The notes beneath the pieces are model-generated. The model was not told the DNA's origin. It did not search any database and saw only the letters and a list, made by a program, of their open reading frames with translations. A stretch of 64,000 nucleotides of DNA from Psychrobacter jeotgali (GTDB lineage Bacteria; Pseudomonadota; Gammaproteobacteria; Pseudomonadales; Moraxellaceae). The translations under genes were made by a program, and so were the position numbers. Below are positions 43,902 through 55,017 of this stretch, in pieces. The stretch lies in assembly GCF_904846315.1 (NCBI RefSeq), contig NZ_CAJHAF010000001.1, forward strand, positions 2,604,001-2,668,000, read 5' to 3'. How positions within the stretch are numbered: the stretch's first letter is position 1; each line of letters starts with the position of its first letter.

Positions 43902-45566
43902 TTACTTTGCACTGGGCAAAACTTTTGGGGTTTCATGCGCTAGTGATTTGGCCGCCTGACGCAGCTCAAATTTTTGTATCTTCCCCGTGCTGGTCTTTGG
44001 TACTTCAGCAAATAAAATATATTTGGGCACTTTAAAACCGGCCAAGTGCTGCTTGCAGTGCTCAATCACCGTATCGCGTTGTAAAGTACTGCCTTCATGA
44101 ATTTCAATAAAGGCCACAGGTACCTCACCCCATTTATCATGGGGAGCAGCGACTACCGCACAGCTTTGAATAGCGGGGATTTTATATAGGACGTTTTCAA
44201 TCTCGATACTGGAGATATTCTCGCCACCTGAGATGATAATGTCTTTGAGCCTATCCATGATCTTGATATAACCATCAGGATATTTCACTCCCAAATCACC
44301 GGTTCTAAACCAACCATCAGCAAAGGCGGCTTCGGTCGATTTACGGCTTTTGAGATAACCTTTCATGATCATATTGCCACGTAGTGCCAGCTCGCCCATC
44401 TCCTCGCCGTTGGCTTCCACAGACTCCGTAGTTCCTTGTCGCAAGACATCAAAACCATTCATCAGATGCGATCTGACTCCTTGACGAGATTTCTTTTGGG
44501 CGCGTCCAGCAACATCCAGCTCATCCCATTCAGCTTGCTCAGCACAAACCGTTACCGGCCCATAAACTTCGGTAAGCCCATAAACGTGGGAGATATCAAA
44601 GCCCATATCTTCCATCTGCGCCAGCATAGTCTCTGACGGCGGCGCACCAGCTACCCAACCTTTAACCTTGTGAGCGATCGCTTTTTTGTATTCGGTTTTG
44701 CCACCAGCAATCATATTATGTACCACCGGCGCCGCACAATAATGAGTCACTTGATGCTTAGCAATTAGTTGTAAAATCAGATTGCCATCAATCTTACGCA
44801 GGCAAATATTAGCCCCAGCCCGCTCAGCAATCGTCCATGGAAAGCACCAGCCATTACAATGGAACATAGGTAGCGTCCAAAGGTACTGCGGATGTTTGGG
44901 CATATCCCAATCTAGAATGTTGGAGACCGCATTCAGTGCGGCGCCGCGGTGGTGATAGACCACGCCTTTGGGCGTACCCGTGGTACCCGAAGTATAGTTT
45001 AGTGAAATGGCATCCCACTCATCTAAAGGTTTTTCCCAATTATCTAGACTATTTGAGCTGGCAATTAAATCTTCATAAGTCATCTTGCCAAAAAGTTCCA
45101 CATCAATAGCAGCATCGGTAGCATGAATGACGATTAAATTAGGAAAAGTCTCATCGATAATTTCAGCAAGATCGGCAAACTCACTGTCCATGATTAATAC
45201 TTTGGCTTCAGAGTGCTGGATACAAAAGGTCAGGGCATTGATATCGAGCCGTGTATTTAGGGTACAAAGTACACCACCTGACATCGGTATACCAAAAGCG
45301 GCTTCTACCATCGCTGGGGTATTGGGCAACATAACGGCGACGGTATCGTTCTTATCAATACCAAGCTTACGTAAACCATCAGATAATTGACGACAACGGG
45401 TATAAGTCTGTTGCCAAGTTTGGCTTAGATTGTTGTGTGTAAGATCGTCATAGATGATAGCGGTTTGGTTCGGATAAACTTGAGCACTGCGAATAATAAA
45501 GTCAATAGGGGTCAGCGGTTGATAATTGGCAGGAGTTTTGCCAAGACCTGTGTGGAAATCGGTCAT
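43902..45566 (-). CDS. AMP-binding acyl-CoA synthetase
   Basis: Adenylate-forming acyl-CoA ligase of 554 residues. AMP motif SLNYTSGTTGTPKGVVYHHRGAAL is split here as SLNYTSGTTGTPKGVVYH; further motifs are YGLTEVYGPVTVC, GWFRTGDLGVKYPDGYIKIMDR, DIIISGGENISSIEIE and the C-terminal PKTSTGKIQKFELR with the adenylation lysine. The chain resembles the AlkK/DmdB-type medium-chain or methylmercaptopropionate ligases. Substrate cannot be fixed from sequence. It is divergent from a FadH-like reductase, suggesting a fatty-acid or related acid breakdown role. AAAGGACTATCTTT precedes the ATG. Confidence 0.88.
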   Translation of the reverse strand: MTDFHTGLGKTPANYQPLTPIDFIIRSAQVYPNQTAIIYDDLTHNNLSQTWQQTYTRCRQLSDGLRKLGIDKNDTVAVMLPNTPAMVEAAFGIPMSGGVLCTLNTRLDINALTFCIQHSEAKVLIMDSEFADLAEIIDETFPNLIVIHATDAAIDVELFGKMTYEDLIASSNSLDNWEKPLDEWDAISLNYTSGTTGTPKGVVYHHRGAALNAVSNILDWDMPKHPQYLWTLPMFHCNGWCFPWTIAERAGANICLRKIDGNLILQLIAKHQVTHYCAAPVVHNMIAGGKTEYKKAIAHKVKGWVAGAPPSETMLAQMEDMGFDISHVYGLTEVYGPVTVCAEQAEWDELDVAGRAQKKSRQGVRSHLMNGFDVLRQGTTESVEANGEEMGELALRGNMIMKGYLKSRKSTEAAFADGWFRTGDLGVKYPDGYIKIMDRLKDIIISGGENISSIEIENVLYKIPAIQSCAVVAAPHDKWGEVPVAFIEIHEGSTLQRDTVIEHCKQHLAGFKVPKYILFAEVPKTSTGKIQKFELRQAAKSLAHETPKVLPSAK

Positions 45567-48027
<2,461 letters not shown>

Positions 48028-48061
48028 GTTTTAATTTTAAATCTTAGTTTGAATTTCTTAG

Positions 48062-48096
48062 ACGGTAGGGGAGCAATTCCCTGCCGTTTTTTTATA
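48062..48096 (+). terminator. Terminator of the FadH-like gene
   Basis: ACGGTAGGG / CCCTGCCGT imperfect stem followed by seven T residues. Confidence 0.82.
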
Positions 48097-48226
48097 TTTA
48101 CGCCTACTTCCCCTTTAACATATCCTTAATTGATAATTTAAATATGTGAGCTATGATAATACTAGTACCTGTAAATATCTACAGCCCTTATCTTTAATTA
48201 ATTATCATTAATGAAGGAGAATTATC

Positions 48227-48502
48227 ATGGGTAAAGAAACCAGATTATTTAAAAGTAAAGAAAGAAAATCTAGAGAAGAGGTGGTTACCTTTTTACATGA
48301 ATTGGCGGACAAAATCTCAACCGGAGCAGTGACCCTAAGCCAAGGCACAGAAGAGCTGCAGTTAGAGTTGCCAGAGAATCTTGTCTTGGAAGTTCAGGTC
48401 GAGGACGAAGAGAAAAAAACCAAGGGTACTGAGCACAGCCTTGAGGTTGAGCTAAAATGGTATGACAACGACCAATCAGCAGCTGCTTTAAAACTTAAGT
48501 AA
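48227..48502 (+). CDS. Amphi-Trp domain protein
   Basis: A 91-residue cytoplasmic protein of the amphi-Trp family. The pattern is KSKERKSREEVVTFLHELADK, IGTGAVTLSQGTEELQLELPENL-like core and the closing LEVELKWYDND. AGGAGAATTATC is a strong ribosome binding site. Function of the family is unknown; the domain often accompanies stress or gas-vesicle-related genes. It is upstream of hemG but has its own spacer of 76 bp. Confidence 0.88.
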   Translation: MGKETRLFKSKERKSREEVVTFLHELADKISTGAVTLSQGTEELQLELPENLVLEVQVEDEEKKTKGTEHSLEVELKWYDNDQSAAALKLK

Positions 48503-48578
48503 TTTCAATAGCTTAAGCAGCCCAACTGGTTAGTTATTTAAGAGTAGTAATAGACTCAAATGAAATAGGATGGCCGTC

Positions 48579-49112
48579 ATGAACAACACGCTTTTACTTT
48601 ATTCCACCACCGATGGTCATACCATCAAGATTATCGAGCGGATGGCGGCCAGATTAAAACAGCAAGCATTTGATGTGCAAATGATGCCTATTGCGCAGGC
48701 TACCCAAGCGCAAATCGCGCGCGCGGACAAAATTGTGGTGGGCGCCAGCGTGCGCTATGGGAAGCATAAAAAAGAGGTAAATCAATTTATTGATACGTAT
48801 ATTGCGTCATTAAATAGCAAGCCGAGTGCGTTTTTTAGCGTCAATGTAGTAGCCCGTAAAGCCGAAAAAAACACCTCCGAGACCAATCCGTATCTACAAA
48901 AGTTCTTGAGTAAAATTGAATGGCAACCAGCGCTGCTTGGGGTGTTTGGAGGGATGCTGGCTTATCCAGAATATGGGTTGGTGGATAAAACCATGATTCG
49001 CCTGATTATGAAAATGACCGACGGCCCAACTGATCCCGATACTGTCATTGACTATACCGATTGGGAAAAAGTCGATAAGTTCGCGGATAAGGTCGCAGCT
49101 TTATCTTTATAG
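48579..49112 (+). CDS. hemG: Menaquinone-dependent protoporphyrinogen IX dehydrogenase
   Basis: Flavodoxin-like HemG oxidises protoporphyrinogen IX to protoporphyrin IX in heme synthesis, passing electrons to quinones. 177 residues from the ATG at 48579, chosen because AGGA lies nine bases upstream; an ATG nine bases earlier has no such site. FMN loop LLYSTTDGHTIKI, then VVGASVRYGKHKKEVNQFI, SAFFSVNVVARKAEKNTSETNPY and the C-terminal IRLIMKMTDGPTD, YTDWEKV match E. coli HemG closely, including the long insert loop absent from flavodoxins. Confidence 0.95.
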   Translation: MNNTLLLYSTTDGHTIKIIERMAARLKQQAFDVQMMPIAQATQAQIARADKIVVGASVRYGKHKKEVNQFIDTYIASLNSKPSAFFSVNVVARKAEKNTSETNPYLQKFLSKIEWQPALLGVFGGMLAYPEYGLVDKTMIRLIMKMTDGPTDPDTVIDYTDWEKVDKFADKVAALSL

Positions 49113-49138
49113 TTCAGTAGTTCAGTTTTGTATTGGAT

Positions 49139-49167
49139 GAGCTAGAGTCGATTAACGGCTCTAGCTC
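49139..49167. terminator. Hairpin between convergent hemG and lplA
   Basis: GAGCTAGAG (49139-49147) pairs perfectly with CTCTAGCTC (49159-49167). No long T-run on either side, so it may be a weak bidirectional terminator. Confidence 0.6.
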
Positions 49168-49191
49168 AAACTTTGCTTTATAAATATTAAT

Positions 49192-50196
49192 CTAAGTTTC
49201 CATCTCGCCAAGTAGCCAGTTAGAGACCTCATCAACCGGCGCCGCCAAATCAGGATGTGCTTTGCTTAATTCAGCAAGCTTGGCTTTTACCTCATTACGA
49301 TTATATTTAATCCCCGTCAAAGTTTCTTTTAACAAGTCAATCAACTCGACGTTTAGTGCGTCAGAGAAGATAACAACTTCCTGAATGACGGCTTGCTTGA
49401 CATCCATATGTAAATCAATAATGCCCCAATCAAAGCGGGTCTCGACGTGATGCGAGAAGTCAGGGGTTTTACCAAAGCGCCAATTCCAATCGGCCATTTG
49501 CTCATAGTACGCCTTTAAACTGGGCTGTTTGGCAAGGCTGGCTTCGTCCAACTCTTGTACCGGCGCGGTGTCGCCATAATATTCGCAAAATGCTTCGATA
49601 ATCGCATCGGACAAGACTTCGTGATTGATGTCCTCATTAAACTCAACTAAGTTAGCAACGCGAGAACGTACGGATTTGATACCTTTGGCTTGCAGCTTGA
49701 GCGGATGCGGATTGAGATAATCACCCAGCTTTTGCATATTGGCATTGACCAACAATGTCCCGTGATGAAAGCTGCGGTCGGTCGCATGTTTAAAAGCACT
49801 GCCTGATATTTTCTTATCGCCAACTTGCATATCGTTACGTCCGGACTGTTCAGCGTCTATACCGAGCTTCTTTAGGGCATTAACGATAATAGTAAAGTTC
49901 GCTTCTTGGTCGTAGTCGTCTTTGGGCGATAAAAAGGTAAAGTTGGTATTGCCCAAGTCATGAAACACTGCGCCGCCGCCGCTCTGCCGCCGCGCCAAAA
50001 ACACCTCGTCTTCTTCCATCTTATCGATTTTGCATTCCACCCACGGGTTTTGCGAGCGGCCAATAACCACGGTCTCAGAATTGCGCCATAAAAAAAGTGT
50101 GTGCGAATCCGGGTCGAGGGTATTAAATATCCAGTCCTCGGTTGCAAGGTTAAACCACGGGTTGGTCACAGCAGATTTTAGGATGCGTAGTTTCAT
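49192..50196 (-). CDS. lplA: Lipoate-protein ligase A
   Basis: Attaches free lipoate, via lipoyl-AMP, to E2 subunits and GcvH. 334 residues, near E. coli LplA (337). Conserved parts: NLATEDWIF, VVIGRSQNPWVECKIDKM, the RRQSGGGAVFHDLGNTNFTF loop, KISGSAFKHATDRSFHHGTLLV and the C-terminal accessory domain (about 250-334). AAAAAGGACAAAAA precedes the ATG. It converges on hemG and diverges from an AT-rich orphan gene. Confidence 0.94.
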   Translation of the reverse strand: MKLRILKSAVTNPWFNLATEDWIFNTLDPDSHTLFLWRNSETVVIGRSQNPWVECKIDKMEEDEVFLARRQSGGGAVFHDLGNTNFTFLSPKDDYDQEANFTIIVNALKKLGIDAEQSGRNDMQVGDKKISGSAFKHATDRSFHHGTLLVNANMQKLGDYLNPHPLKLQAKGIKSVRSRVANLVEFNEDINHEVLSDAIIEAFCEYYGDTAPVQELDEASLAKQPSLKAYYEQMADWNWRFGKTPDFSHHVETRFDWGIIDLHMDVKQAVIQEVVIFSDALNVELIDLLKETLTGIKYNRNEVKAKLAELSKAHPDLAAPVDEVSNWLLGEMET

Positions 50197-50275
50197 TTTT
50201 TGTCCTTTTTAATATAAGTTATAGGCTTCATATATAATATTCTACATAACCTTTCTTATCTACAAGAAGTCTAAC

Positions 50276-50593
50276 ATGAGCGACTTAGATAAATTAGTAA
50301 GATTAGCCAACCTTTTTAATCAAATACGAGATATTTTAATTCAAGAGAATGAAGACAATTGGATAAGAGGTATTAGTTCAATTTTGAATCGAATAAACTA
50401 TTCACTAGAGAACAATGAAAATGCAAAAGATACGATTAAAAGTATAGGGAACACCTACAGCTTTATGAATAACGGTAATGGTAGTTTTTCGGACTTTTAT
50501 ATTTGGAGAGAAGATTTTGATGAAAGAGTTCTAGAGAATAAAAATTTTATGAAGATAAAAAATGAAATAAGTAGAATAATAGCTAATCAATGA
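50276..50593 (+). CDS. Hypothetical AT-rich orphan protein
   Basis: A 105-residue protein, not recognised with certainty; parts such as LIQENEDNWIRGI and GNGSFSDFYIWREDFDERV look like a conserved domain of small bacterial hypothetical proteins. It is rich in Asn, Ile and Lys, cysteine-free, without signal peptide or membrane segment. Its base composition is clearly more AT-rich than the neighbours (lplA, GMC oxidase). It sits next to the REP/RAYT locus, so recent acquisition is likely. Start has only a weak AGAAG site. Role unknown. Confidence 0.65.
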   Translation: MSDLDKLVRLANLFNQIRDILIQENEDNWIRGISSILNRINYSLENNENAKDTIKSIGNTYSFMNNGNGSFSDFYIWREDFDERVLENKNFMKIKNEISRIIANQ

Positions 50594-50613
50594 GTTTGAA
50601 GTGTAGCGCGTAG

Positions 50614-50723
50614 GGTGGGTTAGCGAATGCGTAACCCACCGAATTATTGCCTAATTTTAACGGTGGGTTACGCTTTGACCTCATTCTCTACGAGAAATCG
50701 ACAAGTCTAACGCCACCCTACGG
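50614..50723. repeat. REP-type repeats, left flank of RAYT
   Basis: Hairpin GGTGGGTTA / TAACCCACC (50614-50622 and 50632-50640) is followed by a ~63-bp segment (50661-50723) starting CGGTGGGTTACGC and containing TCATTCTCT and TCGACAAGTCTAAC. The same segment recurs right of the transposase gene at 51310-51372. Confidence 0.85.
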
Positions 50724-50751
50724 CGAACATTTTATGTGATTCGAGATTTCA

Positions 50752-51288
50752 TTAGCGCTCGCCAAAACGACTGTCCTCATAATCGATACCTGCCCAATTA
50801 AAGTCATAGCGACCCCTTTTGACTTCACGCATAAACGTTGAATGCTTCCAATCAGCAGGATTTTCAGCGTAGCCGTGTTTGACAGCGTTATAATGAATGT
50901 AATCCATATGGCAATTGTAGTCTATCTCATTTTGAATGGTGTGTTCCCAATAACGTCTTTGCCAAATGCCAGTTTCATTCTTTCTCTGACGGCTTTGATG
51001 GTTGGTTTGCTTGACGTGTGCTGGTAATTGCCTACTAAAATGGCTTTTAAATAGTCTGATACGGGTAGGGTAGTCATTGTCGTTTTCAGGAAGCGTCCAC
51101 ATGGTATGGATATGGTCTGGCAAGATTATGATAGCATCAGTAGTGAATGGCATTTTCTTTTGTGTTTTTTGATAGGATAGACGTAGTTCATTGATATACG
51201 TTGTGAGCAATTGGCTTTGACGATCGCATAAATTGATAGTGAAAAAGTAAGTCGCCCCTGCTTGATAGTTTCTCACGTAGTTTGGCAT
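50752..51288 (-). CDS. REP-associated tyrosine transposase (RAYT, Y1 HUH family)
   Basis: Single-strand DNA transposase-like protein that acts on REP hairpins. I start at the ATG at 51288 (MPNYVRNYQAGATYFFTINL), giving 178 residues; longer in-frame starts would translate the REP repeat. The HUH metal motif is in IILPDHIHTMWTLP; the presumed nucleophile tyrosine lies in the DYIHYNAVKHGYAENPADWKHSTF region, given here as positions ~138-161. WQRRYWEHTI is a typical RAYT block. It is flanked on both sides by REP repeats, forming a complete REPtron. Confidence 0.93.
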   Translation of the reverse strand: MPNYVRNYQAGATYFFTINLCDRQSQLLTTYINELRLSYQKTQKKMPFTTDAIIILPDHIHTMWTLPENDNDYPTRIRLFKSHFSRQLPAHVKQTNHQSRQRKNETGIWQRRYWEHTIQNEIDYNCHMDYIHYNAVKHGYAENPADWKHSTFMREVKRGRYDFNWAGIDYEDSRFGER

Positions 51289-51309
51289 AGTTTTAGGGCT
51301 TATATTATT

Positions 51310-51446
51310 CGGTGGGTTACGCCTTGTTTTCATTCTCTGCGAGAACTCGACAAGTCTAACCCAACCTACGCCAAAATACATAAGCTAAGTAAACTTTGCG
51401 AAAAAATTTTTAAGTATGCGTGGGGTGGGCGAATGCGTAACCCACC
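51310..51446. repeat. REP-type repeats, right flank of RAYT
   Basis: Segment 51310-51372 matches 50661-50723 with a few substitutions and one indel in the same orientation. A hairpin GGTGGG / CCCACC (51424-51429 and 51441-51446) with loop CGAATGCGTAA mirrors the left-end hairpin. Copy orders are symmetric around the gene: hairpin, long repeat, gene, long repeat, hairpin. Confidence 0.85.
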
Positions 51447-51502
51447 TTCTAACTAATTTTTAAGAACGTTTTCCATCTAACCAAACCCTAAACCCCAACT
51501 TC

Positions 51503-53101
51503 TTAACCAAAATCTTCCCTCAAAATCGTCGCCATATTACGCTCAGCAAGTCCAGTAATAAACACGTACGGATTGACGCCAGCACTGCCGGGTATTAACG
51601 CGCCATCTTGCACGTAGATATTGCTATGCCCCTTGACGCGACCAACTTCATCAGTCGCTAAGCCTAAGACGCAGCCACCAAGCGGATGATAACAAAAGTC
51701 ATCGCCAAAACCATTATTGAATAACAGGCGCGCCTTAGTGCCACCGCTGGCTTCGCTAAGCTTGTCTAGTAACTCTTGGGCGGCGTTTACCGAATACTGA
51801 TTTTGCTCACGTTTCCAGTTGAGTTTGACCGTTTGCGAGTCCTTATCGTAGTAATAGTTGCCACGCTCGGGGTTATCCGTGATGGCAAGATACAGTGTTG
51901 TCCACGTTTCAAGACCGAGCGGCAAAGGTGCAAGTTCGGCAAAGATTTTATACTTGGAGCCATCTCTATCACCGTCCCACATATTGATGCCTTTGACTGG
52001 AATGGTAGATTGGGTGGTGCCAGCGGCGTGGACAAAATTACGACCCGTCATGATATTGCCGTTCGGCCCCCAATATTGGCCGATATGCTCGTTTAGATTA
52101 TTCAGCTTGCCTTCGGCTTGGCTTTTGAGTAGTAGCTCTGAGGTGCCCGTGCTGCCAGCATTAAGGAATAATTTATCGCAGGTGTAATGCTCAATTTTAT
52201 CGACACCGCCTGTAGTGTTTAAAACGTGGACTTCTAATCTGAGTTGGTCGTTATCGAGCGCTTGGATACTGTTAACTTTGCGTAGCGTTCTGACCGAGAC
52301 GTTGCCCGTGGCTTCGGCATCTTTTAGGTAAGTTAAATCGAGTGAGAATTTGCCAGCGTTATTACCGTAGATGACTTCACCGCCCAATCCCGATTGATAG
52401 ACCTCACCGCGTGCTTCCTTTTGCATATAATCAAAGTCGTAGCTGTTGCCAAAGAATTCTGTTTTTAGTCCGGCTCTTTCGGCTTGGCGTTCAGCAGCAC
52501 GGGTGAATTCGTAATGCTCGGATTGGTTGAAAAACGACTCAGGAATTTGGCTGACTTTTAGCTCTTTCATCGCACGGGGAAAGTAAGTGTCGTACATCTC
52601 GCCAGAATTAATCCACGGAAAGACGGCTTCGAAATGCGAGCGTCTGGGCTGAATGGCAATCGCGCCATTGACGATAGAGCCGCCGCCATAAGCACGTCCG
52701 GCGAAGACTTTCATCTCGTCGTATTCAATTAAATCTAACACGCCGGGGTATTTTCTAATAGGGATGGGAATGGGGATAGGGGCGTTGGGCCTATTGCTAA
52801 ACCAGCTGGAGCGTTTATCGGCGCTAATCATTTTGCAAAAGGTGTCGTGCTCAGGCGTTCTATCCCAGCGCATACCCATCTCAAGGATGAGTACTTTATG
52901 ACCCTGTTCGCTCAAGCGTAGTGCGGATACCGCGCCGCCGTAGCCGCTACCGACGATGATATTATCAAAGTGTCCCGCTTGAGTGACAGTGCTGGGAAGT
53001 TTTTGTTGTTTGGCGAGAGTTTGGCAGCCGCTCATTGCAGCCGTAGCGCTGACCGTGGCGACCCCTAAGCCCATAGATTTTATAAATTTGCGTCTTTGCA
53101 T
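51503..53101 (-). CDS. Tat-exported GMC oxidoreductase, cholesterol-oxidase-like
   Basis: Secreted FAD enzyme of 532 residues. The N terminus MQRRKFIKSMGLGVATVSAT is a twin-arginine signal and AMSGC suggests a lipid-attached Cys26. FAD motif NIIVGSGYGGAVSALRLSEQG, then GVLDLIEYDEMKVFAGRAYGG. The sequence parallels Streptomyces class I cholesterol oxidase throughout, with its catalytic trio conserved: Glu389 in FAELAPLPLG, His472 in FCYHPLGGCVLG and Asn510 in SAGVNPYVFIT. Sterol oxidation is therefore plausible, but another 3-hydroxy substrate is possible. I start at the ATG at 53101, which places the twin arginines at the right position. Confidence 0.85.
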   Translation of the reverse strand: MQRRKFIKSMGLGVATVSATAAMSGCQTLAKQQKLPSTVTQAGHFDNIIVGSGYGGAVSALRLSEQGHKVLILEMGMRWDRTPEHDTFCKMISADKRSSWFSNRPNAPIPIPIPIRKYPGVLDLIEYDEMKVFAGRAYGGGSIVNGAIAIQPRRSHFEAVFPWINSGEMYDTYFPRAMKELKVSQIPESFFNQSEHYEFTRAAERQAERAGLKTEFFGNSYDFDYMQKEARGEVYQSGLGGEVIYGNNAGKFSLDLTYLKDAEATGNVSVRTLRKVNSIQALDNDQLRLEVHVLNTTGGVDKIEHYTCDKLFLNAGSTGTSELLLKSQAEGKLNNLNEHIGQYWGPNGNIMTGRNFVHAAGTTQSTIPVKGINMWDGDRDGSKYKIFAELAPLPLGLETWTTLYLAITDNPERGNYYYDKDSQTVKLNWKREQNQYSVNAAQELLDKLSEASGGTKARLLFNNGFGDDFCYHPLGGCVLGLATDEVGRVKGHSNIYVQDGALIPGSAGVNPYVFITGLAERNMATILREDFG

Positions 53102-53214
53102 GCTCGCCCCTTTAATTATGACAAATTTTGATAGGCAAGAGTCTAGCAAACAAAAATCTCTTTATTATTACGTTAATAGTATTTCACGATACTTATTAGT
53201 CATTTTTCAAACAC

Positions 53215-53520
53215 TTAAACCTTAATCTTCTTGCCAATATCAGGTAATAATTCATCAATCTGATGCTGATTAAAGACTTTAGCACCACGTGAGACAGTAG
53301 CAATACCGACACCAAGCTGGGCGCTGATTTCTCTTTGAGTAACGCCTTGTTGGAGTAGCGCAAAGATGGTTAAACGATTGGCAAGCTCCACCTGCTCTTT
53401 GTCGGTAAGTAGGGCATCGAATAGTGCGGCTAGGTGCGCTTGATCATCGGTTTTACTTAATAAATTTATTAAGTAAGCGTAAGCGTTGTAGGTATTGTTG
53501 TCCTGTTTTTCTTCTGGCAT
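53215..53520 (-). CDS. trpR: Trp operon repressor
   Basis: Tryptophan-activated transcriptional repressor of 101 residues, all helical. LAALFDALLTDKEQVELANRLTIFALLQQG matches helices B-C; the reading-head HTH is VTQREISAQLGVGIATVSRGAKVF, shown by QREISAQLGVGIATVSRG. It is divergent from trpB with a 166-bp shared region. TrpR is typical of enterics and Chlamydia; here it is next to a lone trpB, the most likely local target. The ribosome binding site is weak. Confidence 0.92.
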   Translation of the reverse strand: MPEEKQDNNTYNAYAYLINLLSKTDDQAHLAALFDALLTDKEQVELANRLTIFALLQQGVTQREISAQLGVGIATVSRGAKVFNQHQIDELLPDIGKKIKV

Positions 53521-53612
53521 CTTGCTGACCTTTTAATTAAAAAGTGAATCGACTATATAAACCAATCCTAATACTTGACCTAAAATAGGACTTAGCTTAA
53601 AATCTGTTTCAA

Positions 53613-53645
53613 CGTACTAGAACATGATAATAATAGTGTTATTAT
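53613..53645 (+). promoter_or_regulatory. Candidate TrpR operator and trpB promoter
   Basis: CGTACTAG (53613-53620) equals one half of the E. coli trp operator core. The second half is degenerate (about 53624-53634). A TATTAT -10-like box is at 53640-53645. The operator would overlap the promoter of trpB, as in E. coli trp. Inference only. Confidence 0.45.
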
Positions 53646-53686
53646 AACGTACATAAAATTTATTTGAACATTCTAAAGGGCTAAAT

Positions 53687-54928
53687 ATGATAACGGATAG
53701 TAGCAGCGCAAATAACAGTACAGAAACCTATGAGCTGCATCACTCGATACTGCCTAATAATGATGGTTTATATGGGGAGTTTGGCGGTAAAATCGCCCAT
53801 CCTGAGCTGGCCAAAGCCATGGATGAGATAGAAAAAGGCTTTCGAGAAATTATCAAAGATGCTGATTTTATCGAAGAAATGACTCGCCTGCGTAAGACCT
53901 ATATCGGCAGACCTAGCCCGATATTTCATGCCAGACGCTTAAGCGAACATTGCGGCGGGGCGCAGATTTACTTTAAGCGTGAGGATTTAAACCACACGGG
54001 TGCTCACAAAATCAATCACTGCTTGGGCGAAGTATTACTAGCAAAAAAGCTGGGTAAAACCAAAGTCATCGCCGAGACTGGAGCCGGGCAACACGGCGTA
54101 GCATTAGCCACCGCCGCCGCCTTAATGGGCGTTGAGTGTGAGATACACATGGGCGTGGTCGATATCGAAAAAGAGCATCCTAATGTCAGCCGCATGAAAA
54201 TATTAGGCGCCAATATCGTACCGGTATCGCGCGGTGCTGGGACGTTAAAAGAAGCGGTCGATAGTGCCTTTGAGGCTTATCTTGATGATTTGGATAATTG
54301 CATGTTTGCGATTGGCTCAGCACTTGGGCCAGCCCCTTATCCTGAGATTGTCAGCTATTTTCAATCGGTGGTAGGACGCGAAGCAAGAGCGCAGTTTTTA
54401 GAAACCACGGGCAAACTGCCCAATAAAGTGGTTGCTTGTGTCGGCGGCGGCTCTAATGCTATTGGTATTTTTAGTGGCTTTTTAGGGGATGCGGAAGTTG
54501 AAAAAGTAGGGGTAGAACCTGCGGGTGAAGGTCTGGATACGCCTAAGCATGCGGCGACGATGTCGCTAGGGGTTAAAGGAGAGATTCATGGCTTCAAGTG
54601 CTATGTCCTACTTGATGAAAATGGCGAGCCCGCTCCTGTGCATTCGATTGCCTCTGGTCTTGATTATCCCGGTATTGGTCCGCAGCATTCATTGCTAAGG
54701 GATCAAAAGTTAGCCACCTATGACTCAGCAACCGATAGTGAATGTCTGGACGCCTTTATGGCACTATCACGGCTAGAAGGAATTATCCCGGCGTTAGAAT
54801 CCGCCCATGCCATTGCTTATGCGATGAGAGTCGCCAAAGATATGTCATCTGATGAGACTATTTTGGTTAATTTATCAGGGCGTGGTGATAAGGATATCGA
54901 CTTTATTTTGGATAAAGTGGATTTGTAA
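53687..54928 (+). CDS. trpB: Tryptophan synthase beta chain (solitary)
   Basis: PLP enzyme joining indole and serine to make tryptophan. 413 residues with a ~14-residue polar N-terminal extension. The PLP lysine is in [19 protein letters not shown]; others are [49 protein letters not shown] and SGRGDKDI. It belongs to the TrpB1 type that normally pairs with TrpA, but no trpA follows; the next gene is a convergent lipoprotein. Either trpA is elsewhere or this is an extra copy salvaging indole. AAAGGGCTAAAT precedes the ATG. Confidence 0.95.
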   Translation: MITDSSSANNSTETYELHHSILPNNDGLYGEFGGKIAHPELAKAMDEIEKGFREIIKDADFIEEMTRLRKTYIGRPSPIFHARRLSEHCGGAQIYFKREDLNHTGAHKINHCLGEVLLAKKLGKTKVIAETGAGQHGVALATAAALMGVECEIHMGVVDIEKEHPNVSRMKILGANIVPVSRGAGTLKEAVDSAFEAYLDDLDNCMFAIGSALGPAPYPEIVSYFQSVVGREARAQFLETTGKLPNKVVACVGGGSNAIGIFSGFLGDAEVEKVGVEPAGEGLDTPKHAATMSLGVKGEIHGFKCYVLLDENGEPAPVHSIASGLDYPGIGPQHSLLRDQKLATYDSATDSECLDAFMALSRLEGIIPALESAHAIAYAMRVAKDMSSDETILVNLSGRGDKDIDFILDKVDL

Positions 54929-54948
54929 TCATTAGCAGCTATTAATGA

Positions 54949-54997
54949 AAAAAGAGTGGATTAGTAACAGCTAAGTCAATCTTAAGCCACTCTTTTT
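54949..54997. terminator. Bidirectional terminator trpB / lipoprotein gene
   Basis: AAAAAGAGTGG (54949-54959) pairs with CCACTCTTTTT (54987-54997). The 27-base loop holds an inner TTAG/CTAA hairpin. Confidence 0.8.
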
Positions 54998-55017
54998 CCG
55001 CTTTACTACTTGGGTTT

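Noticed and set aside
50614..51446. Repeats around the RAYT gene considered as a CRISPR array
   Set aside because: Repeats are hairpin REP units, few in number, without regular spacers or cas genes.
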